This document shows positions 7,647 through 16,394 of a stretch of 54,649 nucleotides of DNA, piece after piece. Every line of letters begins with the position of its first letter. Positions within the stretch are counted from its first letter, which is position 1. Source of the stretch: Verrucomicrobiales bacterium (GTDB lineage Bacteria > Verrucomicrobiota > Verrucomicrobiia > Verrucomicrobiales > DEV007); NCBI GenBank assembly GCA_024638765.1, contig JAHEJT010000018.1, positions 1 through 54,649 of the forward strand, given 5' to 3'. Made by a program: the position numbers and the translations under genes. The notes below the pieces were generated by a model. That model was not told the DNA's origin, did no database searches, and saw only the letters and a program-made list of their open reading frames with translations.

Positions 7647-10427
7647 ATGGCAAAAAGCATTCAGAAAGTCAGCGATCGCGCGAAACGGCAGTTGAAGCCG
7701 TCCGCCGATAAGAAGGAGAGAAACCGGGTGGAACTCCTCGGGCTCTACAAACGCTTTCTTAAAATCGAAGAATATCGCATCCGCATGCTTCACATGGCCG
7801 GAGGCGGAGGCCTCGACATCTCACGCCGTCGCGCCGAACTCCTGGATGTGGTGCTGCATAATCTTTTCGCCGAGGCTCTCGAGGACGGCAACCAGCGGGC
7901 GGACAAGAGGGAAGGAAAGGACGGAAAGCGTCCCGAGATCACCCTTGTCGCCACCGGCGGCTATGGCCGCGGCCTGCTGAACCCCGGGAGCGACATCGAT
8001 TTGCTGTTTCTCCATCCCGATCCCTCGAGATCCATCAATAAGCATGCGGCGAAGGTCATCGAGCAGATTCTCTACATGCTTTGGGATGTCGGATTTGTCG
8101 TGGGCCACGCGACTCGTTCCATCAAGGAAACCATGCGCCAGGCCAACTTGGATAACCAGACCAAGTGCGCGCTGATCGAAGCGCGGTTTATCACCGGCAA
8201 CAAAGCCCTTTACCAGGAATTCGAAAGGCGCTTCGAAAAAGAGTGTATCCAGGGAAAAGAGGTTCCCTTTCTCGCCGAACGCGCCTCGGATCTACGGACC
8301 CGTCACGAAAAGTATTCCAACACCGTTTATCTCCAGGAACCCAACGTGAAGCACGGATGCGGCGGCTTGCGGGATTACCAGAACCTGATCTGGATCTGTT
8401 TCGTAAAAAAACGCACGCGCGATATCAAAACCCTCGTCGATGACAAACTCCTCACCCTCTCCGCTTACCGGGAGATGGAAAAAGCATACGAATTCCTGAT
8501 GCGCGTCCGCAATGACTTGCATTATGAGGAACGCCGCGCCAGCGATACCCTCACCTTGCGTCTCCAGGGTGTGGTGGCGACTCACCTGGGATACCCGCAA
8601 CGCACCATTCTGAGAAGATGCGAAGAATTCATGCGCGATTATTTTGTGCACTCACGCAATCTTTTCTATCACACCACCTCCGTAATGCAGTCCTTTGAAC
8701 TGGAGGAACAGGACCGCAAGGATTCCGCCGGGATTGTCCCTTTCCTGGCTCGACGAAAGAAGAAAGTCGAACGCTTTGACGGTTTCTCCAGCAAGGAAAA
8801 CTTTATTTACCCTGAGAACGCGCAGATATTTGAAGACGACCCGCAACGAATGATGCGCACCTTTCAACATGCGCAACGACGTCATCTGCGCCTCAGTCCC
8901 CGAATTCGAAAACTTTTTAAGGCGCATTACTCACTGATCGACCGGACCTTTCGATACAGTAAGGCAAATCGAGAAACCTTCGAAGCCATCCTCTCGCGCA
9001 AAGGTGATGTCGGCCGTGCCCTGCGCCAGATGCACCGAGTCCAGTTTCTCGGACGATATCTGCCTGAGTTCGGCGCCCTCGACTGCCTGGTGCAGCACGA
9101 GTTCTTTCATCGGTATACCGCCGATGAACACACCCTGCTCTGCATCGACAAACTCGACGAACTCAGCGATTCCGAAGATCCCAAGCTTCGCGTTTACCAG
9201 GAACTCTTCCACAAGCTCGAAGATCCCTACATTTTTTATCTTGCGCTGATCCTCCACGACACGGGCCGTGCCAAGAATTATCGCCTGCATGCCGACGCCA
9301 GCGTCAACCTGGCCAACAAGGTCTGCCGGCGGCTGCGCATCTCCGGAGAACGGCGGCGCAGACTCCTCTTCCTCGTCGACCATCATCTCACACTCTGGAA
9401 GACCGCGACTACCAAGAACCTCGATGATCCCAATACCATCGCCGAGTTTGCGCGCAATATCCGGGACAAGCCCTCCCTTGACGCACTCCTCCTGCTCACT
9501 TTCGTCGATTCCAACAGTGTCAATGAAACCGCGTGGTCGAGTTGGAAGGAAACTCTGATCCTCCAGCTTTACAAGAGCACGACCGCTTTCTTCGAAAACC
9601 AGGAAGCCTTTACCACCCAGCTCCATCCCTCGATCACGGATCTGAAAGCCGAGGTCACCCGCAAACTCGGACCCGGTTTCGAGCAGGAAATCGAGGCCCA
9701 CTTTCGGCATATGCCGGAGCGCTATTTCCGCTTCCGCAATCCTGAGACTGTCGCGGAGCATATCCGCCGCTTCCGGCGCTTCTTCGAGAGCCTCCAAAAA
9801 AGCCCCGAAGGCACCCTGACCCCCATCCTCCGCTGGAAAGCGCATCCCGAGAAAGGTTACAGCGAGCTCCAGATCTTTTCCTGGGATCGCTCTTTCCTCC
9901 TCGCGCGGGTCGCCGGAGCGCTCTCGGCGCGAAACATCAACATTCTCAGCGCCGACATCTTCACCCGGCGTGACGATCTCGTCCTCGATATCTTCCGGGT
10001 CTGCAACACCAACTTCGAACCCGTCACCTCAAAGACCGATATTCACGCCGTCAATGAGATCATCAAGAAAGCCTTCTCCGCCCACACCACGGACTTTCGC
10101 GAGGTCATCGAAAAATCAAAACAAAAATCCGAATTCGACGAAGCGGTCGACGAAGTTTTCCCGAAACGCGTCTACGTTTCCAACGAGCAGAGCCCGGAAT
10201 ACACCTTCCTTGAGATTCAGACCCTCGACCGCATCGGACTGCTTTACGATCTCTTCTCGACCATCGGCGACCTGGGAATCGAAACCGTGGCCTCCCGCAT
10301 CAACACCGAGAAAGGAGCCGCCATCGACAGCTTTTACCTCAGCGATCTCATGGGCCGGAAAATCGCCGACCCGCGGCTCCTCGCGGAACTGAAATCGCGG
10401 ATCGAATCGGTGCTCGGTATCAAGTAA
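7647..10427 (+). CDS. glnD: Bifunctional [protein-PII] uridylyltransferase / uridylyl-removing enzyme
   Basis: 926 aa from the ATG at 7647 (MAKSIQKVSDRAK); an upstream in-frame ATG at 7596 adds a Pro/Ser-rich tail and is less likely. It senses glutamine and adds or removes UMP on PII proteins. Domain order is classical: nucleotidyltransferase (GGYGRGLLNPGSDIDLLFL, about 104-122), the GlnD linker, an HD hydrolase domain (HEFFHRYTADEHTL, then LILHDTGRAKN, then VDHHLTLW), and two C-terminal ACT domains (QIFSWDRSFLLARVAGAL and EIQTLDRIGLLYDL). The HD segment following HD differs from the common HDIAKGRGGDHS pattern. No glnB or glnK lies in the window, so its partner must be elsewhere. Confidence 0.9.
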   Translation: MAKSIQKVSDRAKRQLKPSADKKERNRVELLGLYKRFLKIEEYRIRMLHMAGGGGLDISRRRAELLDVVLHNLFAEALEDGNQRADKREGKDGKRPEITLVATGGYGRGLLNPGSDIDLLFLHPDPSRSINKHAAKVIEQILYMLWDVGFVVGHATRSIKETMRQANLDNQTKCALIEARFITGNKALYQEFERRFEKECIQGKEVPFLAERASDLRTRHEKYSNTVYLQEPNVKHGCGGLRDYQNLIWICFVKKRTRDIKTLVDDKLLTLSAYREMEKAYEFLMRVRNDLHYEERRASDTLTLRLQGVVATHLGYPQRTILRRCEEFMRDYFVHSRNLFYHTTSVMQSFELEEQDRKDSAGIVPFLARRKKKVERFDGFSSKENFIYPENAQIFEDDPQRMMRTFQHAQRRHLRLSPRIRKLFKAHYSLIDRTFRYSKANRETFEAILSRKGDVGRALRQMHRVQFLGRYLPEFGALDCLVQHEFFHRYTADEHTLLCIDKLDELSDSEDPKLRVYQELFHKLEDPYIFYLALILHDTGRAKNYRLHADASVNLANKVCRRLRISGERRRRLLFLVDHHLTLWKTATTKNLDDPNTIAEFARNIRDKPSLDALLLLTFVDSNSVNETAWSSWKETLILQLYKSTTAFFENQEAFTTQLHPSITDLKAEVTRKLGPGFEQEIEAHFRHMPERYFRFRNPETVAEHIRRFRRFFESLQKSPEGTLTPILRWKAHPEKGYSELQIFSWDRSFLLARVAGALSARNINILSADIFTRRDDLVLDIFRVCNTNFEPVTSKTDIHAVNEIIKKAFSAHTTDFREVIEKSKQKSEFDEAVDEVFPKRVYVSNEQSPEYTFLEIQTLDRIGLLYDLFSTIGDLGIETVASRINTEKGAAIDSFYLSDLMGRKIADPRLLAELKSRIESVLGIK

Positions 10428-10451
10428 GCACGACACAAGACAGCTGCCCGG

Positions 10452-11048
10452 TTATTTTCGCGCCAGCAGCAGCATCCGCTCCCTTTCCTCCCGGCCCTCG
10501 TATGCCGCACCCGGGGTCCACGATTCCTCAATCAGGAAGTCATTTCCAAATAACTCTTCAATCTCTTCCATCGTGCACCCGTGGGGCGGGCCCACCCCCG
10601 GCTGATGTTCTTCGTCGTAGGGATCCAAATAAAACACCCCGAGGAGACGCCCTCTCTCTTTAAGAACCTGTAATACCGAAGCCACATATGCCGGACGGCG
10701 CCCGGGATCGATGGCGCAGAAACAGGTGTGCTCCCAGACCCAGTCAAACGCACCCCGCAGATCGTCTTCCACTGCAAAAAAATTCCCCAGCCGATAGCTC
10801 TCGCCTCCCACCACCTCACAGGCACGCGCCCTTTGCACCGCGAGGGGTGCGACGTCCAATCCCATCACCTCCGCCCCTGCCTGCGCCAGCGCGCGCACAT
10901 CATGACCCAATCCACACCCTGGCACCAGCACCCGCCCTCGCACCGGGTTTTCCTCCAGGTAGCGGACCAGGCCCGGCGAAGGGCCGCCCTTATCCCAGGG
11001 GGTTTCACCTCGCCGGTATTGATCTTCCCAATCCGTTTCTTCCGCCAT
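10452..11048 (-). CDS. TPMT-family SAM-dependent methyltransferase
   Basis: 198 aa from the ATG at 11048. The start DWEDQYRRGETPWDKGGPSP matches the thiopurine S-methyltransferase-type fold, followed by the SAM loop VLVPGCGLGHDVRALAQAG, the acidic residue at GLDVAP, and FDWVWEHTCFCAIDP. Such enzymes methylate small thiol, selenium or tellurium compounds; the substrate here is unknown. The frame extends upstream through two copies of a 15-bp tandem repeat that each hold AAGGGGATGTG. The copy nearest the gene places AAGGGG about 9 nt before the chosen ATG. It is convergent with glnD (24 nt apart). Confidence 0.85.
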   Translation of the reverse strand: MAEETDWEDQYRRGETPWDKGGPSPGLVRYLEENPVRGRVLVPGCGLGHDVRALAQAGAEVMGLDVAPLAVQRARACEVVGGESYRLGNFFAVEDDLRGAFDWVWEHTCFCAIDPGRRPAYVASVLQVLKERGRLLGVFYLDPYDEEHQPGVGPPHGCTMEEIEELFGNDFLIEESWTPGAAYEGREERERMLLLARK

Positions 11049-11052
11049 CGTA

Positions 11053-11082
11053 CACATCCCCTTACGGCACATCCCCTTACGG
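11053..11082. repeat. 15-bp tandem duplication over a translation start
   Basis: CACATCCCCTTACGG occurs twice, head to tail (11053-11067 and 11068-11082), directly upstream of the minus-strand methyltransferase. On the coding strand each unit reads CCGTAAGGGGATGTG, so the duplication copies a Shine-Dalgarno-like AAGGGG and an ATG. Confidence 0.8.
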
Positions 11083-11144
11083 GTTAAAAGAATTCTACAT
11101 CCGGCCGTGCCTTCCGCACAATCCGTGTTTTAGTCTCTTGCCCC

Positions 11145-11792
11145 ATGAGCAAACGAGCCCGAAGCCGAAAAAACCGCGTCCTCACCTACGCAGCCGGCAT
11201 CCTCGTGGTCCTGGCAGGGTATTACTTCGGCCGCAACGACGGCGGCGGCCCTCCTTCACCGGCCCCCTCCGCTCCCCTCCCTCCGATCGCCAACAGCGAA
11301 TTCGAAGCCCTCGAAGGCTGCCGCCTCATCCACAACGGCGGCAATGACGGCGACAGCTTCCGCGTCATTCACAAGGGCAAGGAACACACCTTCCGGCTTT
11401 ACTTCGTCGATACCCCGGAGACGTCGCTGCGCTATCCGGAGCGCGTCGATTACCAAGCGAGATATTTCGGCATCACGCGCGACCAGGCGGTCGAGATCGG
11501 CGACGAATCCAAAAAATTCACGATGGATTTACTGGAAAAACATCCCTTCGTCGTGCTCACCCGGTGGGAGAAAGTCATGAAAAGTTATCGATATCACGGC
11601 TTTGTGCTCGTGGAAACGGCGCCGGGCAAAACCGAATACCTTTCTGAAATCCTCGTCCGCAAGGGGTTCGCCCGCATTTACACCATGCCCGCCGATCTTC
11701 CCGACGGCACTTCCAAAAAGGAATTCGACCGTCAGCTCAAAGACTTGGAACAAAAGGCACGCGTCGCCGAGGCCGGAGGGTGGCGATTTTAG
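11145..11792 (+). CDS. Membrane-anchored staphylococcal-nuclease-like protein
   Basis: 215 aa. A basic N-terminus and one membrane segment (about 12-29, VLTYAAGILVVLAGYYFG) anchor or export the protein; a Pro-rich linker follows. The TNase (SNase-like) domain begins at about residue 57, with the Ca2+/active-site motifs NDGDSFRV and FRLYFVDTPETS, and later GFVLVE and LVRKGFARIY. It probably hydrolyses DNA or RNA outside the cytoplasm. Compared with typical SNases, it carries a short insertion between the DTPE motif and the second helix. It is divergent from the methyltransferase and followed by tgt. Confidence 0.85.
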   Translation: MSKRARSRKNRVLTYAAGILVVLAGYYFGRNDGGGPPSPAPSAPLPPIANSEFEALEGCRLIHNGGNDGDSFRVIHKGKEHTFRLYFVDTPETSLRYPERVDYQARYFGITRDQAVEIGDESKKFTMDLLEKHPFVVLTRWEKVMKSYRYHGFVLVETAPGKTEYLSEILVRKGFARIYTMPADLPDGTSKKEFDRQLKDLEQKARVAEAGGWRF

Positions 11793-11803
11793 GTTTCATG
11801 TAC

Positions 11804-11895
11804 CAGTGTTCAGTGTTCAGGCTGCAGGGGACTCGAGGAGTAAGACGGCTTCCAGGCACCGAACACCGAACACTGAAACCTGAACACCGAACACT
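11804..11895. repeat. Inverted repeat built of GTGTTCA units
   Basis: AGTGTTCAGTGTTCAGG (11805-11821) is matched by CCTGAACACCGAACACT (11879-11895) in inverse orientation at 16 of 17 positions. An additional inverse copy, CACCGAACACCGAACACTG, lies at 11857-11875. The block fills the gap between the nuclease stop and the tgt start, ending 3 nt before tgt. It looks like a dispersed repeat; transcribed, it would put a hairpin at the tgt ribosome-binding region. Confidence 0.65.
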
Positions 11896-11898
11896 CCC

Positions 11899-13020
11899 AT
11901 GTTCCAACTCCTCGCAACTGACGGAAGCACCCTCGCCCGCCGCGGCAGACTCACCACCCGCCATGGCGTCGTGGAAACTCCCGTCTTTATGCCCGTGGGC
12001 ACCCAGGGCTCGGTAAAATCCGTGCACCCGGACGAACTCGAGTCGCTCGACACGCAGATCATCCTGGGAAACACTTACCACCTCTTCATCCGGCCGGGAG
12101 TCGAGATCGTGCGTGACCAGGGCGGCCTCCATCGTTTCATGAACTGGCAGCGGCCCATCCTGACCGACAGCGGCGGATACCAGGTCTTCTCTCTCGCGAA
12201 ACTGAGACAGATCACCGAAGAGGGCGTGCACTTCCAAAGTCACCTCGATGGCTCGGCGATGTTCATCGGGCCGGAAACCGCCATGGAAATCCAGGCCGGA
12301 CTCGGCTCGGACATCGCCATGCTCTTCGACGAATGCCCGCATTATCCCTGCGCCCGCGAATACGCTTCGCGGAGTCTCGACCTCACCCTGCGCTGGGCGG
12401 CACGCTGCCGCAACTGGATCGATGCGCATCGGCCCGATGGCCAGCATCACTTCGGGATCATCCAAGGCTCTGTGTATCCTGACCTTCGTCAAAAGAGCGC
12501 CCGCGCACTCGTCGAAATGGGCTTCGACGGATATGCGGTCGGCGGACTCAGTGTCGGCGAACCGGAGGAAGAAATGATTCGCGCCGTGGAGCATTCCGTG
12601 CCGGCGCTGCCGGAAGACCGACCCCGTTACGCCATGGGCCTGGGGACCCCGCCGCAGCTGCTGGAGATGATCGCGCGGGGCATCGACATGTTCGATTGCG
12701 TCCTTCCCACCCGCGTGGCGCGCAACGGCACCGCTTACACCGCTGACGGCCCTCTCAATCTGCGCAACAACCGCTTCGAGAACGACAGCAGCCCCCTCAG
12801 TGAAGACACCGCTCCATCCTGCCGGGGATTCAGCCGGGCCTATATCCGCCACCTCCTTAAATCGGGCGAAATCCTGGGTTTAAGGCTCGTGACGTTGCAC
12901 AATCTCCATTTTTATCTCAACTTGATGAACTCCGCCAGATGTGCTATCGAGAACGGCACTTTTGCGGAGTTCAAGGCCGCTTTCATCTCCCGATACCTAG
13001 AAAAACAACAAGTTACATGA
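11899..13020 (+). CDS. tgt: tRNA-guanine transglycosylase
   Basis: 373 aa. It exchanges guanine 34 for preQ1 in tRNAs with GUN anticodons, in the queuosine pathway. The catalytic base Asp is at residue 90 (TDSGGYQVFS) and the nucleophile at 266 (DMFDCVLPTR). Substrate loops HFGIIQGSVYPDLR and AVGGLSVGEP are intact. Odd point: the usual C-x-C-x2-C zinc site reads D303-T-A305-P-S-C308, so two cysteines are replaced while C308 and H334 (VTLHNLHFY) remain. Zinc binding may be altered or lost. The stop overlaps the yajC start by ATGA, and tgt-yajC-secDF is a common bacterial order. gluQ near 51 kb uses the end product. Confidence 0.93.
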   Translation: MFQLLATDGSTLARRGRLTTRHGVVETPVFMPVGTQGSVKSVHPDELESLDTQIILGNTYHLFIRPGVEIVRDQGGLHRFMNWQRPILTDSGGYQVFSLAKLRQITEEGVHFQSHLDGSAMFIGPETAMEIQAGLGSDIAMLFDECPHYPCAREYASRSLDLTLRWAARCRNWIDAHRPDGQHHFGIIQGSVYPDLRQKSARALVEMGFDGYAVGGLSVGEPEEEMIRAVEHSVPALPEDRPRYAMGLGTPPQLLEMIARGIDMFDCVLPTRVARNGTAYTADGPLNLRNNRFENDSSPLSEDTAPSCRGFSRAYIRHLLKSGEILGLRLVTLHNLHFYLNLMNSARCAIENGTFAEFKAAFISRYLEKQQVT

Positions 13021-13403
13021 ACTTCGACATGCTTCACCAGACCACCGCCATCCTCGCGCAGGGGGGCGGCGGCGCCCCCGAGGCCCCTGCTCCCGGAGGA
13101 TTCGGGTTCATGCCCATCCTGATCCTCATGCTGATCATGATGTACTTCCTGACGATCCGACCGCAGAAAAAGAAGCAGAAAGAACTCCAGGCCCAGGTTG
13201 ATTCCATGAAGAGCGGGGATAGCGTGATCACCCTCGGTGGCATCCACGGACTCGTCACCAACCTCAAGGATCGCACCGTCACCCTCAAGGTCGCCGATAA
13301 CGTCAAAATCGAATTTGAAAAATCCAGTGTCGCCACCGTCATCAAGAAAGAGAAACCCGGCTCCGAATCGCCCGCTGGAAACGAGGCTGAAGCCGAAGCT
13401 TGA
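13017..13403 (+). CDS. yajC: Preprotein translocase subunit YajC
   Basis: 128 aa; the ATG at 13017 overlaps the tgt stop (ATGA), which decides the start. It is an accessory membrane subunit of the SecDF complex, which pulls secreted proteins across the membrane. A Gly/Pro-rich N-terminus precedes one membrane helix (about 31-50, MPILILMLIMMYFLTIRPQ). The conserved cytoplasmic block follows: KKKQKELQAQVDSMKSGD and VITLGGIHGLVTNLKD, and the tail is acidic and repetitive. secDF follows 69 nt later, so the genes are likely co-transcribed. Confidence 0.93.
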   Translation: MNFDMLHQTTAILAQGGGGAPEAPAPGGFGFMPILILMLIMMYFLTIRPQKKKQKELQAQVDSMKSGDSVITLGGIHGLVTNLKDRTVTLKVADNVKIEFEKSSVATVIKKEKPGSESPAGNEAEAEA

Positions 13404-13472
13404 CCGGCCTGTGCTTGTTCTCTTTCTCTGACGCGCTTCTTCCCGGCGCCACACGCCCCGCCAGAACCCACC

Positions 13473-15800
13473 ATGGATAATCCTCTCATCATCTTCTTAA
13501 TCGGACTCGGCATCTTCGCGCTCTTCCTCTGGTACTTTGGAACCGACTCCGCCAGGAAAAAACGCGGCATTGGCACCTTCCTCGCCTTTGCCCTGACCGC
13601 GTTCTGCCTCTGGGCGGTCAATCCCCCTGGCGAAAAAATTCAGAAAGGCATCGACCTCCAGGGTGGCAGCTCCTTTGTCATCGCACTTCAGACAGCGCCC
13701 GGCAGCGAAAGGGAAATCACATCCGACGCCCAGCAGCAGGCCATCGGCGTCATCGAGAAGCGCCTCAACCCGGAAGGCACCGTCGACCTGCTCATCGCCC
13801 CCCAGGGCGAAGACCGCATCCTCATCCAGATGCCGGGGATCACGGAGGAAGAAGTGGACAAGGTCAAGAAGACCATTGAAACCACCGCCAAACTCGATTT
13901 TGCCCTGGTGCATCAGCAGAGCGCCGTCCTCGTCCCCCAGATCGATTCCGGCAACCACATCGAACCCGGTTGGACCGTCCGGGATAACATCGGCAGCGAG
14001 GAGGGCGAGCGACTCCTGGTCAAAGTGCGCCCTGATCTCGAAGGGAAGTACGTGAAACGCGCCTTCGCCCAGCTTGCTCCCACCGGTTGGATGATTATCC
14101 TCAACTTCGATTCCGAAGGCGCCGGAAAATTCGGCGATCTCACCGCGGCCAACGTGGGCCGGCGCCTCGCCATCATCATGGACGGTGAAGTGCTCTCCGC
14201 GCCCAACCTCAATGAAGCGATATACGGGGGCAGCGCCCAAATCTCAGGCCGCTTCACAGTGGATGAAGCCCGCAGTCTCGCCAGCGCCCTGGAGAACCCC
14301 CTCGAGAACCCCGTCAAGATCATCCAGAAATACGAGGTCTCGCCCACCATGGGAGAGAGCACCATCAAGCAGGGCGTCGCCGCGGGTCTCTCCGGCCTCG
14401 CCGTCACCCTGCTCTTCGTCCTCATCTACTACAAATTCGCGGGCATCGTCGCCCTGGTCGGCCTGACCGTAAACATCATTCTCCTCTTCGGCGCCATGGC
14501 CATGTTCGGCTTCACCCTGACCTTGCCGGGCATCGCCGGGATCATCCTCACCATCGGCATCGCGATCGATGCCAACGTCCTCATTTATGAGCGACTCCGT
14601 GAAGAGATGAAGGCAGGGAAGTCACTCCCCACCGCCATCGACGCCGCATACGCGAAAGCGTTCTCCGCCATCTTCGACGCCAACATCACCACCCTCATCA
14701 CCGCGATCATTCTCTTCAATGTCGCCAGCGGCACGGTGAAAGGATTCGCGGTTACCCTCACTATCGGTATCCTGGCATCACTCTTTTCCGCCCTGGTCGT
14801 CACCAGGGTTTGCTTCGGCTGGGCCACGGAATCGGGAGTGCTCAAAAAACTCAGCCTTCTCAATATCATCCCGGAACGGCGCATCGATTTCCTGGGGAAA
14901 CGCCGTGCCTGTTTCGTCCTCTCCTGCCTGCTCGTCGCCATGACCCTGGTTATCTTCGGAGTGAAAAAACAGGATACCCTCGGTGTCGATTTCCGCGGGG
15001 GCGATCTGCTCACCGTGAAAGCCACTTCGGAAGTCACCGAGGACGATGTCCTCAATGCCATCAGTGACATGGGACTGGAGCAACAGCCCGTCGTCCAGAC
15101 CCTCCAGGCCGCCGGGGAAGGCGAATTCATCATCGTGCGCAGCGAGTTCGAAACCGGCGATCAAATCCTGGAGGAAATCCGCAAAGATCTCGGGCAGGAT
15201 TTCAAGGACGCCACCAGCGAACGCGTCGGTCCCGTCATCGGCCGTGAAATGGCCAAGTCCTCCCTCCTCGCCCTCGGCTTCGGCATCGTCGGCATCTTCC
15301 TCTATGTAACCGTCCGATTCGAATTCTCCTTCGCCCTCGGCGCTATTGTGGCCCTCCTGCATGATATCTCCATCGCCCTCGGCATCGTCGTCCTCAGTGG
15401 ACGAGAACTCTCCCTGATCCTGGTGGGCGCCTTCCTCACCATCGCCGGTTATTCCATCAACGACACCATCGTGGTCTTCGACCGCGTCCGCGAGGGCCTG
15501 CGCAGCAAGCGCGGGGAGGTCGCCGATGTCATGAACCTCTGCATCAATGCCACCCTGGGCCGGACCCTGCTCACCAGCTTGACTACGCTCATCACCGTGG
15601 GAAGCCTCTATTTCTTCGGCGGGCCGGCCCTCAACAACTTCGCCTTCACCATCATCGTCGGCGTCTTCATCGGGACCTATTCATCGATTTTCGTGGCCTC
15701 ACCCATCGTCCTCTGGTGGGTGCGCACCCGCAAAAAGAACCTTCGGCGCGAGATCCTCGACGCCGAGCAAGCCGCCGTCAATCCCGCGGGCACCCCTTGA
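13473..15800 (+). CDS. secDF: Fused protein translocase SecDF
   Basis: 775 aa. It combines SecD (about 1-430) and SecF (about 465-775), which use the proton gradient to complete protein export through SecYEG. The SecD signature KGIDLQGGSSFVIAL follows the first membrane helix, and the SecF counterpart GVDFRGGDLLTV follows the seventh. Conserved membrane blocks are seen: GIAIDANVLIYERLREEM in SecD and AGYSINDTIVVFDRVREGLR in SecF. Twelve membrane segments are expected. Fusion is known in Bacillus and several other phyla. The N-terminus carries an additional short hydrophobic helix pair before the SecD motif. Confidence 0.95.
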   Translation: MDNPLIIFLIGLGIFALFLWYFGTDSARKKRGIGTFLAFALTAFCLWAVNPPGEKIQKGIDLQGGSSFVIALQTAPGSEREITSDAQQQAIGVIEKRLNPEGTVDLLIAPQGEDRILIQMPGITEEEVDKVKKTIETTAKLDFALVHQQSAVLVPQIDSGNHIEPGWTVRDNIGSEEGERLLVKVRPDLEGKYVKRAFAQLAPTGWMIILNFDSEGAGKFGDLTAANVGRRLAIIMDGEVLSAPNLNEAIYGGSAQISGRFTVDEARSLASALENPLENPVKIIQKYEVSPTMGESTIKQGVAAGLSGLAVTLLFVLIYYKFAGIVALVGLTVNIILLFGAMAMFGFTLTLPGIAGIILTIGIAIDANVLIYERLREEMKAGKSLPTAIDAAYAKAFSAIFDANITTLITAIILFNVASGTVKGFAVTLTIGILASLFSALVVTRVCFGWATESGVLKKLSLLNIIPERRIDFLGKRRACFVLSCLLVAMTLVIFGVKKQDTLGVDFRGGDLLTVKATSEVTEDDVLNAISDMGLEQQPVVQTLQAAGEGEFIIVRSEFETGDQILEEIRKDLGQDFKDATSERVGPVIGREMAKSSLLALGFGIVGIFLYVTVRFEFSFALGAIVALLHDISIALGIVVLSGRELSLILVGAFLTIAGYSINDTIVVFDRVREGLRSKRGEVADVMNLCINATLGRTLLTSLTTLITVGSLYFFGGPALNNFAFTIIVGVFIGTYSSIFVASPIVLWWVRTRKKNLRREILDAEQAAVNPAGTP

Positions 15801-15861
15801 TCCCCTTCGCCCTCGGCCCGAAATTCCGGGAATCACCCGGACAAATTCCCGCCATCGGGGG

Positions 15862-15890
15862 TTGACGCAGCCACTGCGGACGCCTAGATT
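15862..15890 (+). promoter_or_regulatory. Promoter of rpsU
   Basis: TTGACG (15862-15867) and TAGATT (15885-15890) are separated by 17 nt, which fits a housekeeping sigma-70 promoter. Transcription would start near 15897, about 60 nt before the rpsU ATG. Confidence 0.6.
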
Positions 15891-15955
15891 ACGGCCCCGT
15901 CCCCATGGAGGACGGCAGGTAAATACCAGCAATCGACCAAATCAACAACGACCGT

Positions 15956-16153
15956 ATGACCGAAGTCCAAGTGAAGAAAGGCGAGCCCGTCGACAGGGCC
16001 CTCAAGCGCCTCAAGAATAAACTCGAATCTGAAGGGATCCTCGAGGAAGTGCGCCGCCTCCGTTCTTTCGAAACGCCCACGCAACGCACCAAGCGCAAGG
16101 CCCGTGCCACCGCCAAGAGACGCGGCCGCCACAAATTCCGCTTCACGCTCTAG
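15956..16153 (+). CDS. rpsU: Ribosomal protein bS21
   Basis: 65 aa, very basic at the C-terminus. The start TEVQVKKGEPVDRALKRLKN and the repeat of Lys/Arg in RTKRKARATAKRRGRH match bS21, the small-subunit protein near the mRNA 3' end of 16S rRNA that helps initiation. It has its own promoter (15862-15890) and an intrinsic terminator just downstream (16194-16222), so it is a single-gene unit. Confidence 0.95.
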   Translation: MTEVQVKKGEPVDRALKRLKNKLESEGILEEVRRLRSFETPTQRTKRKARATAKRRGRHKFRFTL

Positions 16154-16193
16154 GCGGAATGCGAAAGCGCCGTCAGAAGATTGAGATTCTCGA

Positions 16194-16222
16194 AGCGCCC
16201 CCTCACCCGGGGCGCTTTTTTT
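16194..16222 (+). terminator. Intrinsic terminator of rpsU
   Basis: AGCGCCCC and GGGGCGCT make a perfect 8-bp stem around a 7-nt loop, followed at once by a run of T (16216-16222). It lies 40 nt after the rpsU stop. Confidence 0.9.
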
Positions 16223-16253
16223 GTGTCCGAAGCCCGCTCGATGAAGTCGCCTT

Positions 16254-16339
16254 TGGAGTGCGCCGGCTTGACGGCGCTTTGGAGGTGATCAGGGCTGAGA
16301 GTTGGTCGATCCAAAGCGGTGTCCAGCCACCGCGCTCCA
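16254..16339. repeat. REP-like inverted repeat
   Basis: Two 29-nt arms (16254-16282, starting TGGAGTGCGCCGGCTTGACG; 16311-16339, ending CCACCGCGCTCCA) are inverted copies with 23 of 29 matching positions and a 28-nt spacer. The core CCAAAGCGnnGTCnAGCC resembles dispersed repeats I recall from verrucomicrobial genomes. Non-coding; lies between rpsU and the convergent cobA-hemD gene. Confidence 0.55.
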
Positions 16340-16394
16340 TATTCGCCCTCCGGCCTCACTCCACTCTCCCCGCCTCACGAACACCGCTTAACCC

